Below, one piece after another: positions 18,515 to 25,623 of a DNA stretch of 64,000 nucleotides. Made by a program: the position numbers and the translations under genes. The notes below the pieces were generated by a model, which was given only the letters and a program-made list of their open reading frames with translations, was not told the DNA's origin and did no database searches. Origin of the DNA: CAYNVS01 sp964400725 (GTDB lineage Bacteria; Myxococcota_A; SURF-8; CAYNVS01); assembly GCA_964400725.1 (NCBI GenBank), contig CAYNVS010000002.1:139817-203816 (forward strand). The letters run 5' to 3'. Positions within the stretch are counted from its first letter, which is position 1, and each line of letters begins with the position of its first letter.

Positions 18515-18547
18515 CGCCGGGGCCTTAACGGGCTCCGGCGTTTTTTT
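18515..18547 (+). terminator. Rho-independent terminator of the FHA gene
   Basis: A 10-bp stem (CGCCGGGGCC / GGCTCCGGCG with one G-U pair, loop TTAACG) is followed by seven T residues, 18 bp after the stop codon. Confidence 0.9.
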
Positions 18548-18659
18548 CCGCAATAATGCGCATTCTTCTAAAACGTAACGTCGTTCAAAGCGAAAAGGGC
18601 GGGACGCGCCGTCAGGCGGCGTAAAAGCGAGCCCCTTTTTGCGCCAAAGGAGAAAAAGA

Positions 18660-20033
18660 ATGAAAACCATCATCGAGCCGTTCAGAATAAAGGCGGTTGA
18701 ACCGATTAACTTCACCACGCCGGCGCAGCGCAAAAAGATACTCAAAGCGGCGCGCTACAACACCTTCGCAATCAAGGCCGAAGACATCATCATCGACCTC
18801 CTCACCGACAGCGGCACCGGAGCGATGAGCGCCCAGCAGTGGGCCGGCATTATGACGGGCGACGAGTCGTACGCGGGAGCGCGCAGCTTTTACAGATTCG
18901 AGTCGGTCGTTAAAAACCTGACCGGCTTTAAGCACATTCTTCCCTGCCATCAAGGCCGCGCCGCCGAGCGCATTCTATTTTCGACCATATGCGACAAGAA
19001 CAAAGTTATTTTAAACAACACGCACTTCGACACCACCCGCGCCAATATCGAGTTCAACGGCGCGCAGGCGATAGATTTGGTCATCGCCGAGGGAAAAATA
19101 CCTTCGATGTCGCACCCCTTTAAAGGGAATATGGACATAGAGAAGCTAAAGGCCGCCATCGCCAAGTACGGCAAGGAACGCATTCCGCTCATTATGATGA
19201 CCGTTACCAACAACTCCGGCGGCGGACAGCCGGTAAGCATGGAAAACATCCGCGCCGTTTCAAAAATAGCGCATGACGCGGGCATTCCTTTCTTCCTCGA
19301 CGCATGCCGTTTTGCGGAAAACGCCTACTTCATTAAGCTGCGCGAGCCGGAATACGAGAACAAAAGCGTGCGCGACATCGCCCGCGAGATGTTCGGCTAC
19401 GCCGACGGCGCTACGATGAGCGCAAAGAAGGACGCGATTGTAAACATCGGCGGATTTTTGGCGATGAACGACGAGGAGCTTGCGCTGCGGTGTAAAAACC
19501 TCCTCATTCTAACCGAAGGGTTCCCTACTTACGGCGGTTTGGCCGGACGCGATCTCGAAGCGATGGCGGTCGGGCTTGAGGAAGTTACCGACGAGCATTA
19601 CCTCGAATACCGCATTGCGGTTATGAATTACATCGGCAAACATTTGCGCCGCATCGGAGTCAACATAGTCGAGCCGCCGGGAGGCCACGCGGTTTACATC
19701 GACGCCAAGGCTTTCTTCCCGCACATCAAGCCGGAGGAATACCCCGGTCAGGCGCTTTGCTGCGAGTTGTATCTCGAAGCCGGAGTCCGCGCCGTTGAAA
19801 TCGGCTCGGTAATGTTCGGCAAACGGGATAAAAACGGCAAATTCATTCCGTCTCAAATGGAGCTCGTCCGCCTTACCATTCCGCGCCGAGTTTACACGCA
19901 GTCGCACATCGACTACTTAATTGAAGCGATTGAGCTGGTTTACAAGCGCCGCGACAAAGTGAAAGGGCTTAAGATAACTTACGAGCCGCAGTTCCTGCGT
20001 CATTTCTCGGCGCACTTCGAGCCCCTCGATTAA
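18660..20033 (+). CDS. tnaA: Tryptophanase (tryptophan indole-lyase)
   Basis: This PLP enzyme splits tryptophan to indole, pyruvate and ammonia. It has 457 residues, and the start at 18660 follows AAAGGAG. Much of the sequence resembles tyrosine phenol-lyase (QWAGIMTGDESYAG, GGLAGRDLEAMAVGL, RLTIPRRVYT), and its numbering matches that enzyme. The substrate-specificity positions are those of tryptophanase: Asp124 in FDTT (Thr in phenol-lyase), Ile381 in AVEIG (the phenol-binding Arg in phenol-lyase) and His448 in LRHFSA (Phe in phenol-lyase). The PLP lysine is Lys257 in MSAKKD. No tnaC-like leader peptide with a conserved Trp was seen in the short upstream gap. It is a single-gene unit between two terminators, with no permease beside it. 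Confidence 0.88.
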   Translation: MKTIIEPFRIKAVEPINFTTPAQRKKILKAARYNTFAIKAEDIIIDLLTDSGTGAMSAQQWAGIMTGDESYAGARSFYRFESVVKNLTGFKHILPCHQGRAAERILFSTICDKNKVILNNTHFDTTRANIEFNGAQAIDLVIAEGKIPSMSHPFKGNMDIEKLKAAIAKYGKERIPLIMMTVTNNSGGGQPVSMENIRAVSKIAHDAGIPFFLDACRFAENAYFIKLREPEYENKSVRDIAREMFGYADGATMSAKKDAIVNIGGFLAMNDEELALRCKNLLILTEGFPTYGGLAGRDLEAMAVGLEEVTDEHYLEYRIAVMNYIGKHLRRIGVNIVEPPGGHAVYIDAKAFFPHIKPEEYPGQALCCELYLEAGVRAVEIGSVMFGKRDKNGKFIPSQMELVRLTIPRRVYTQSHIDYLIEAIELVYKRRDKVKGLKITYEPQFLRHFSAHFEPLD

Positions 20034-20050
20034 CTTTGCGCCTCAAATAG

Positions 20051-20077
20051 AAAGGAGCCTTTTCGGCTCCTTTTTTT
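20051..20077 (+). terminator. Rho-independent terminator of tnaA
   Basis: Stem AAAGGAGCC / GGCTCCTTT with loop TTTTC is followed by a T run, 17 bp after the tnaA stop. The adjacent minus-strand gene converges on it. Confidence 0.9.
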
Positions 20078-20105
20078 AACCCAAAATTGCCGGCTTTGCG
20101 CTTAG

Positions 20106-20972
20106 TTACGCTTTATTTTTCTCCCGCAGCTCCGCGTCCGAAAAGAGCGCTTCCTTGATTTTCAATAAAATCAGGACGAGAATCATAAAAACTAAATTGA
20201 GAACTATGGCGAACGAAAGTATGCCGTTGAGCTTGTACGAATACGACATTACCGCCTCAAAGGGAGCCTTAACCTTGAATAATACGCCCGCGACGGCGTA
20301 AACGACGAAGGCGATAAGGAGCAAAATTAAAATCGGCCGGGCTGTTCCCTTCATATCCTGCGGCGAAGGTATAAGGTGGGCGCCGACGCTTAAAAGTCCG
20401 AAAAGGTATAGGTAAAACCACCACTTATGGTAAGGAGCGCTCTTTACGGCGGTTGAAAAGAAGGAGCCAATCCATGCGCCGTTCTGTTTTATCCATGCGG
20501 CGAAAAGAGAAAGTTTCAGCTCGGTCGGTATAACCGGCGGCGCGCCGGCGCGCAGCAGCAAAGGAAAAGCGAGCCAAGTAAGAAGGACGATAGCCGCCGC
20601 TCCGGCGAAAATCGGCGAAAAAGCCACTAAAATTACGCCGACGTTGCGCTGGTAAAAACTCTTTTTATCGTAAGAAATTTGCACCGAGCCGAGCGTTCCG
20701 GTTTTTTCGTCGGGCGAAATAAGATTCATTTTAACGACCTTCTGGCCGCCGATAATCGCCGCCGCCGCGTGCGAAAGCTCGTGAACCGGCGTTCCCACAA
20801 CCGCGAAGAATACCGTCCCTTTCCAACCGAAGAGTTTCATAAGCGAATCGCGCACGACCTTTGCGATGAAATAAAGAGCGACGCAGTAAATCAGCATTGG
20901 AAGTATAAGAGCCGCGTAATAATGCAGCGTCGGAACCGCAACCTGCGCGAATTTATGTAAAAATTCCTGCAT
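20106..20972 (-). CDS. Membrane protein with M50-like zinc-protease motifs
   Basis: This 288-residue polytopic membrane protein has an estimated five to six hydrophobic segments. It holds TPVHELSHA with HExxH at residues 64-68 at the edge of the second segment. A downstream HLIPSPQDMKG near residue 210 resembles the second site-2-protease motif (N/HxxPxxxxD). Together these suggest an M50-like intramembrane zinc metalloprotease or a relative that keeps the fold. No PDZ domain is present. The M50 family releases membrane-bound regulators by cutting inside the bilayer, but no anti-sigma factor or obvious substrate is adjacent. It is downstream of speB on the same strand, with 280 bp of repeat-bearing DNA between, so it is probably not in that operon. 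Confidence 0.62.
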   Translation of the reverse strand: MQEFLHKFAQVAVPTLHYYAALILPMLIYCVALYFIAKVVRDSLMKLFGWKGTVFFAVVGTPVHELSHAAAAIIGGQKVVKMNLISPDEKTGTLGSVQISYDKKSFYQRNVGVILVAFSPIFAGAAAIVLLTWLAFPLLLRAGAPPVIPTELKLSLFAAWIKQNGAWIGSFFSTAVKSAPYHKWWFYLYLFGLLSVGAHLIPSPQDMKGTARPILILLLIAFVVYAVAGVLFKVKAPFEAVMSYSYKLNGILSFAIVLNLVFMILVLILLKIKEALFSDAELREKNKA

Positions 20973-21096
20973 CTTTTCCTCGTCGTATTACTGCGTTATA
21001 CTTATACCATCATTTTTTATTTTGCAAAATAAAAATCGCGGGCAACGCGGACGAAGCGCTTGAGCAGTCCCAAATTTGTATAAAACCGCCCAGCGT

Positions 21097-21210
21097 CGGC
21101 AATAATTCTATTGCCGGATTTGAGCGCTCGCTCAAAGGGCGCCCTTTCTTGTCCGCCCGGCTCGGCGCGGCTTTAGCGCAGCCGGACTTTCTTTGGGCGC
21201 GCAAAGAAAG
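21097..21210. repeat. Compound hairpin repeat, copy A
   Basis: Hairpin 1 is CGGCAATA-ATTC-TATTGCCG (21097-21116). Hairpin 2 is CTTTCTTTG (21187-21195) with CAAAGAAAG (21202-21210). CGCCCGGCT lies between, as in the other copy. The host gap 20973-21252 contains no coding region. Confidence 0.6.
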
Positions 21211-21252
21211 CGAAAGAGCGGCGGTCGGGCGGCGAAAGCGGACGAGCCGCCG

Positions 21253-22113
21253 TTATTCTTCTCCGCCCGTCATACCGGACGCCATTAAAAACAACATCGT
21301 TCTGACGACCTTGGCCGCGACCACGCTGGAAGCGCCCGAAGGATCGAGCGACGGAGCGAGTTCCATAACGTCTGCGCCTACTATGTTCACGCCGATGAAC
21401 TGATTCAGTATCCGCTGAAGCTCCGCAAACGAAACGCCTCCGGGCTCCGGCGCGCCGGTGCCGGGAAAAAGGCTGGCGTCCATAACGTCCAAATCGACGG
21501 AGAGATAAACCGGATCGTCGCCAATCCAATCGACCAGCGACGCGACCGACTTGTCGTCGATGCCGGTAAGCGTGTTGTGAAGACGCATAAGCTCCCATTC
21601 GGGCTTCGTGCCGCTGCGAATGCCGAGCTGCCTTATTTTGGAAAATCCTATTTCCTTGGATACAAGCCAGACGATTGAAGCGTGGCTGTAAGGCTCTCCG
21701 AGATACCCCGGCCTCAGGTCGGTGTGCGCGTCGAGGTGAATGAACCACAGGTCTTTTTCCTCGTAATTTTTTAAAACGCGCTGAACCAGCGGGAGAGTTA
21801 AAAGATGCTCGCCGCCGAGCCCCAATACAAGAGAGTCCGGTCTTACCTTCTCGTCGAGCGCGCTCGTAATAACCGACAGCGCCCGCTTGGGGTCGCCGGG
21901 AGGAATTTCCACGTCGCCCGCGTCGCCGAAGGAAATATCTTCCAAATCGAGGTCGAGTATCGGGTCGTAGTTTTCCAAACAATAAGAAGCCGAGCGGACG
22001 GCTTCGGGACCGAAGCGCGAGCCGGAGCGGTACGACGTAGTGCTGTCGTAAGGAAGCCCGATAATTTGAATCGGCGCTTCGGGGTCGTCGATTGCGGACA
22101 TATAGCTGGGCAT
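21253..22113 (-). CDS. speB: Agmatinase / ureohydrolase family (SpeB)
   Basis: This 286-residue ureohydrolase normally cleaves agmatine to putrescine and urea. All binuclear manganese motifs are present: GGEH, DAHTD and SVDLDVMD, plus the conserved GLPYDSTTSYRSG start of the fold and a GADVMELAPSLD C-terminal segment. It is the last gene of the speD-pdaD-speE-speB series, 13 bp after speE. In some thermophiles the homologue acts on N1-aminopropylagmatine instead, after the aminopropyl transfer. Gene order cannot separate the two routes, but the presence of an arginine decarboxylase makes agmatine the certain precursor in either. Confidence 0.92.
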   Translation of the reverse strand: MPSYMSAIDDPEAPIQIIGLPYDSTTSYRSGSRFGPEAVRSASYCLENYDPILDLDLEDISFGDAGDVEIPPGDPKRALSVITSALDEKVRPDSLVLGLGGEHLLTLPLVQRVLKNYEEKDLWFIHLDAHTDLRPGYLGEPYSHASIVWLVSKEIGFSKIRQLGIRSGTKPEWELMRLHNTLTGIDDKSVASLVDWIGDDPVYLSVDLDVMDASLFPGTGAPEPGGVSFAELQRILNQFIGVNIVGADVMELAPSLDPSGASSVVAAKVVRTMLFLMASGMTGGEE

Positions 22114-22126
22114 TGCGGCCTCTCTT

Positions 22127-22996
22127 CTATTTTACAAGTTTGCCGAGCGCTTTGTTGAGGAATGTCGGGCGGCAGAAGGCGGCCCCGTGAAGAGCGGCGT
22201 TGTAGTGGCGCAGGCTCTTCTCGAACGGCTTAATCGCGGCCGGATCCAGCGGTTTGTCGAAGCTTGCTACGTCGTTGGAGGCGACGGCGAAACCCCAGAA
22301 TCCGGACGGATACATCGGTATCGCGCTTGTGTAATAATTCACGTGCTTGAAAGTTTTGCCTAAAAGCTTCATCGCGTCGAGCGCGAGCTCCAGCGAGTAC
22401 CACGGCGATTCGGCCTGCGTGGCGACTACTCCGCCTTTTTTCAGCGAGGCCAGAACGTCTTTATAGAACGCGGTGGAGAACAGCACGGACGCCGGCCCGA
22501 CCGGATCGGTAGAATCGACCAGAACCACGTCGAACTCTTTTTTATGCTCCTTCACAAAGGCAGCGCCGTCGCCGACGACGACTTCCGCGCGCTTGTCTTT
22601 GCCTTCCCATGCGATTAGCCCCGGGAAGTACTTGCGCGACTGAATTATCACCTGTTCGTCTATTTCGCACATTACGGCGCGTTTGACGCTTTTGTACTTT
22701 AATACTTCGCGCATCGCGCCGCCGTCGCCGCCGCCGATAATGCAGACGCTTTCCGGCGCTTTGCAGGCGTTCATCGGGACGTGTACGAGCATCTCGTGGT
22801 AGCTCGCCTCGGCCTGATCGGTCAGCATTATGCAGCCGTCCAGGGTCATCATGTTCCCCAGCGCCGTCGAGTAAACGTCGAGCTGCTGGAACTTAGTCTT
22901 TTTGCTAAAAAGTTTCTTTTCGAGCTTGACGGCCGTGCCGCCTCTCTCCATGAAACGCTCTACGTACCAACCTTTGAATTCGTTCTTGCCGGCCAT
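22127..22996 (-). CDS. speE: Spermidine synthase (polyamine aminopropyltransferase)
   Basis: This 289-residue enzyme transfers the aminopropyl group of decarboxylated S-adenosylmethionine to putrescine or a related diamine. Visible motifs are the N-terminal beta region with LDVYSTALGNMMTLDG, the tyrosine/glutamine segment QAEASYHEMLVHVP, the nucleotide loop GGGDGGAMREVLKY with the following CEID acid, and the catalytic loop VLVDSTDPVGPA with its proton-accepting Asp. The start ATG at 22996 follows AAGGAGCTTTAA. It lies between pdaD, 231 bp upstream across a repeat-containing gap, and speB, 13 bp downstream. The acceptor could be putrescine or agmatine. Confidence 0.94.
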   Translation of the reverse strand: MAGKNEFKGWYVERFMERGGTAVKLEKKLFSKKTKFQQLDVYSTALGNMMTLDGCIMLTDQAEASYHEMLVHVPMNACKAPESVCIIGGGDGGAMREVLKYKSVKRAVMCEIDEQVIIQSRKYFPGLIAWEGKDKRAEVVVGDGAAFVKEHKKEFDVVLVDSTDPVGPASVLFSTAFYKDVLASLKKGGVVATQAESPWYSLELALDAMKLLGKTFKHVNYYTSAIPMYPSGFWGFAVASNDVASFDKPLDPAAIKPFEKSLRHYNAALHGAAFCRPTFLNKALGKLVK

Positions 22997-23132
22997 TTAA
23001 AGCTCCTTGTTTGCCGTTCGATATAAAAACGCCTGTATGCCCGAAGTATGACTTCCGAAATACAGGCCGATTAACGCATTATACCCGCGTAAGGGTAAAA
23101 AGAAACTTCTTTGTTTTAATTGCGCTGCGGAA

Positions 23133-23197
23133 GGAGGCGTTCGTCCCCCGACCAAACGATAAAATTAAAAACGATCGGGCGACGGAGCGCCCTCCCG
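23133..23197. repeat. REP-like inverted pair between pdaD and speE
   Basis: GGAGGCGTTCGTCCCCCGAC (23133-23152) faces GGGCGACGGAGCGCCCTCCC (23177-23196) across an AT-rich spacer. It is a diverged relative of the pair at 34833-34901. It may affect mRNA stability inside the polyamine set. Confidence 0.5.
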
Positions 23198-23227
23198 CTG
23201 TTTTGTTATAAGTCTTCGGTAAAAATT

Positions 23228-23704
23228 TTATTTGTACCACAGCACCACGCCCGAAAACGCCCCGCCGATGCGCTTGACTTTATGCTCGACGACCGCGCTT
23301 TTAAGCGTTTTAATGGTAAGCCCTCTCGTGCGTATGCCCTCTTCCGCCATGGCGCGGACTATCGCCTCTATGTCTTCCTTATGGCCGTTGGCGGAATACT
23401 CCATAATAACGCCCTGCTCGCCTTCTTCGTTAGGAATGGCAGCCGCGACGCCCGCGGAAATAATTTCGCCCGGCACGTCCGACGAAATGTAGGCGTACGC
23501 CACCGGTATAGCCGCGCCCTTGGGGAGCTTTATCGGCTCGCACTCGACGCAGTTCGGCGGAATAATGCTCGAAAGCCTTATTAAATTGGTATTGCCTACG
23601 CCCGCCGCCAACACCGCGGCGTCGAACGCGTTAAGAGAGGTCATCCCCTCGCCGACGCCTGAGGCAAAAAAATAAACTTCAGGTTCGATAAGCCAGCTCT
23701 TCAT
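23228..23704 (-). CDS. pdaD: Pyruvoyl-dependent arginine decarboxylase
   Basis: This 158-residue proenzyme is of the PvlArgDC type that makes agmatine from arginine. Self-cleavage is expected between Ser45 and Ser46 in LIRLSSIIPP, leaving a pyruvoyl group on the beta-type chain. The N-terminal EVYFFASGVGEGMTSLNAFD, the VECEPIKLPKGAAIPVAYA region and the GEQGVIMEYSANG segment (which carries the family's catalytic Glu) are all present. The length is usual for the family. It sits between speD and speE, so it supplies the first step of the same pathway. The family is common in archaea and scattered in bacteria, where PLP-type SpeA is more usual. Confidence 0.93.
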   Translation of the reverse strand: MKSWLIEPEVYFFASGVGEGMTSLNAFDAAVLAAGVGNTNLIRLSSIIPPNCVECEPIKLPKGAAIPVAYAYISSDVPGEIISAGVAAAIPNEEGEQGVIMEYSANGHKEDIEAIVRAMAEEGIRTRGLTIKTLKSAVVEHKVKRIGGAFSGVVLWYK

Positions 23705-23770
23705 TGCCCGCCTCCTTTTTTATTTAGGATTTAAGGGAACGCGGAGTTTGCGCTCCCTTTTTTTTAAGCG

Positions 23771-24190
23771 TTATTTAAGCGCGGATTGCGCCGTACTTAT
23801 TGAGCGGATCGTGAACGTAGGTTCCCGATCCTCTTCCTTTTCTTCTCTGATGCCGCGAGGCAGCTCGCAGGCATAGTAGCCGTTCGCCTTGAAGGCGTCG
23901 ACTAGGTAATCGAATCCCAGCCACGGATCGACGTGATCGCCGCAGGTGTAGAGGTCTAGAGCGCAGTAACCAAGCTCAGGCCACGTGTGAATTGCAAGGT
24001 GCGATTCGGCTATAACTATAGTGCCGCTTACGCCCTGCGGGCTGAACTTGTGAAAGACCTCCGCTACTACTGTGGCGCCCGTACGTATGGCTGCCTCCTT
24101 GAGTTGCTTACGAACTGAATCCATATCGTCAAGATTGACGGGATCGCAGCCGTACAACTCCACCAGAATGTGGCGACCAAGAGCTCTCAT
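23771..24190 (-). CDS. speD: S-adenosylmethionine decarboxylase proenzyme (SpeD/SpeH)
   Basis: This 139-residue proenzyme self-cleaves to give a pyruvoyl enzyme that makes decarboxylated SAM, the aminopropyl donor. Ser63 in IAESHLAIHTWPE is the cleavage and pyruvoyl residue, with His68 and Cys83 (LDLYTCGDH) at the positions used for processing and catalysis in the short bacterial family. The C-terminus is slightly longer and acidic (REEKEEDRE) but otherwise of ordinary length. It is the first gene of the polyamine set. A strong promoter and a ~120-nt structured leader lie upstream. Confidence 0.95.
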   Translation of the reverse strand: MRALGRHILVELYGCDPVNLDDMDSVRKQLKEAAIRTGATVVAEVFHKFSPQGVSGTIVIAESHLAIHTWPELGYCALDLYTCGDHVDPWLGFDYLVDAFKANGYYACELPRGIREEKEEDREPTFTIRSISTAQSALK

Positions 24191-24219
24191 TTCTTCATCC
24201 TTTCAAATAAAAAAGTTAG

Positions 24220-24302
24220 AGTCGCTACTAGTTCCGGTTTGTGTAACCCGCAAACTCCCGCGCCGGAATTCATTTATTAAAAAATACGCCTCCGGCGGCG
24301 CT
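24220..24302 (-). promoter_or_regulatory. Structured 5' leader of speD
   Basis: Between the speD promoter and its start codon lie nested inverted repeats: outer TTCCGG / CCGGAA around inner GTTTG / CAAAC (about 24230-24272), then a GC-rich CGCCTCCGGCGGCG hairpin (about 24289-24302). Such a leader could regulate expression, perhaps by polyamines, but it matches no riboswitch I know. Confidence 0.4.
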
Positions 24303-24319
24303 TGATAAAAATCAAATGG

Positions 24320-24347
24320 AGTATATTATTATAAGTCTGATTGTCAA
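24320..24347 (-). promoter_or_regulatory. Strong sigma70 promoter of the speD operon
   Basis: Read on the minus strand, TTGACA (24342-24347) and TATACT (24320-24325) are 16 bp apart. They match the consensus at 6/6 and 5/6 positions, and the start codon lies ~125 bp downstream. Confidence 0.8.
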
Positions 24348-24515
24348 TAAAAAACATGTATAATTTGGCATTTTTTTTGACCGTGATAAACCTGAGCAAA
24401 ACTAGATTTTATGCGGGTTTGCCCGACGTTTTTAAAACGCCTAAACATTGCGCGCGCTTAAAAGTTTTCCACAGTCTTTAAACGAGCCGCGACTCTTGTT
24501 TTTTAAAGGCCGCGA

Positions 24516-25475
24516 ATGAATTATTCCGCCCTGATACTCGTTTTGACTTACAGGTGCAACCTCAAATGCGCCTACTGCCCCGCGTTCAAGGCGGAAGTCG
24601 ATATGCCGCTTGAGACGGCGCGCGCCGCGATTGATAAATTTTTGCTCCCGAACGACGCGGTAAAACTCGTCCGCTTCTTCGGCGCCGAGCCGCTGCTTGC
24701 GCGGGAAACGCTCCTTTCCGCCGCCCGTTACGTCCGCGAAAAACTGCCCGACGAGCGGAATAAGACGCTGGAATTTCAAGTTACGACGAACGGAACGCTC
24801 CTCGACGCCTCTTTTTTGCGCGAAATGGAGAAACTCGCCCCGTTCAGGCTCAACGTCTCAATCGACGGAGAGCCCGAAACGCAGAGGGAAAACAGAATAT
24901 CCCGCGATAATTGCTCCGCGGACTCGTCCGCGTGGTTCGAGCGTATGCGCGCCGAGCTTGTAAAATATAAGCCGCCGGTTACCGTCAACATGACGATCGC
25001 TCCGCAAAACGCCTCGAAATTAGTAGATAATTTCGCGTGGATTTACAAACAAGGGATGCGCAAGTTTAACTTTCTTCCAGCCTATTACGTAAAATGGACG
25101 AAGCCGCAGCTGCTCGCGCTCGCCGAAGGCTTCGACCGGCTGGCAGATTTAATAAAAAAAATGCGGCGCAGCGGGCTGAACGCGGTTATACATAATATGT
25201 ACGTAAACGCGCCCGACGTTTTTTTCAACGAGGCGCTTGCGATAGACGTTGACGCGGCGGCGTACGAGACGACGGCGATGCTCGCCGCCAAGCCGCGCAA
25301 ATTTAAAGACGCGCTGATCGTCGGAAGCGCGCTTGACGCCATGCCGCTGCAAAAACCCCGAATGAGCGCGGAGGAAGCTGCCTTTAAGGCGTATGGCGCC
25401 GAAATAGTAGAATCGACCAAATCGGTTGACGGCCTGTTAAGCGCCTTTGTGGAAAAATTGTGGCGGGAAACGTAA
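24516..25475 (+). CDS. Radical SAM protein
   Basis: This 319-residue radical SAM enzyme has its cluster motif at C14, C18 and C21 (YRCNLKCAYCP). The second motif reads FFGAEPLL instead of the usual GGEP. Typical barrel segments follow (FQVTTNGTLL, LNVSIDGEPETQ). The C-terminal half has no Cys-rich auxiliary cluster, so it is simpler than SPASM proteins; the fold there is otherwise similar to peptide-modifying enzymes such as AlbA/PqqE relatives. It stands alone between the divergent speD promoter and cydAB, and no precursor peptide was recognised. The substrate is unknown. Confidence 0.8.
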   Translation: MNYSALILVLTYRCNLKCAYCPAFKAEVDMPLETARAAIDKFLLPNDAVKLVRFFGAEPLLARETLLSAARYVREKLPDERNKTLEFQVTTNGTLLDASFLREMEKLAPFRLNVSIDGEPETQRENRISRDNCSADSSAWFERMRAELVKYKPPVTVNMTIAPQNASKLVDNFAWIYKQGMRKFNFLPAYYVKWTKPQLLALAEGFDRLADLIKKMRRSGLNAVIHNMYVNAPDVFFNEALAIDVDAAAYETTAMLAAKPRKFKDALIVGSALDAMPLQKPRMSAEEAAFKAYGAEIVESTKSVDGLLSAFVEKLWRET

Positions 25476-25526
25476 AACCAAACTTTTTTTTAACTAAAAA
25501 TTTCTCGGCGCGCTTGCAACCTTAAT

Positions 25527-25545
25527 AAAAATGATTATCATTAAA
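25527..25545. promoter_or_regulatory. Fur-box-like palindrome upstream of cydA
   Basis: The perfect 13-bp palindrome AATGATTATCATT (25530-25542) lies in a 19-bp window matching the Fur consensus at 14 of 19 positions. It is about 80 bp upstream of the cydA start. Binding by Fur or a related metalloregulator is inference. Confidence 0.5.
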
Positions 25546-25623
25546 GAGATTTTGTAAAAATATTCTGTTAATTGCAAACTAATTATGGCGGTCGTTGTTT
25601 AAATTTAAAAACGGAGGACAAAT

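Noticed and set aside
18548..18659. Search for a tnaC-type leader peptide before tryptophanase
   Set aside because: No short frame with a ribosome-binding site and a conserved Trp-Pro-type end was found in the gap.
23715..23770. Hairpin GGGAACGCG / GCGCTCCC with T run between speD and pdaD, considered as a terminator
   Set aside because: The T run follows on the plus strand while both genes are on the minus strand, so it would not stop their transcript.
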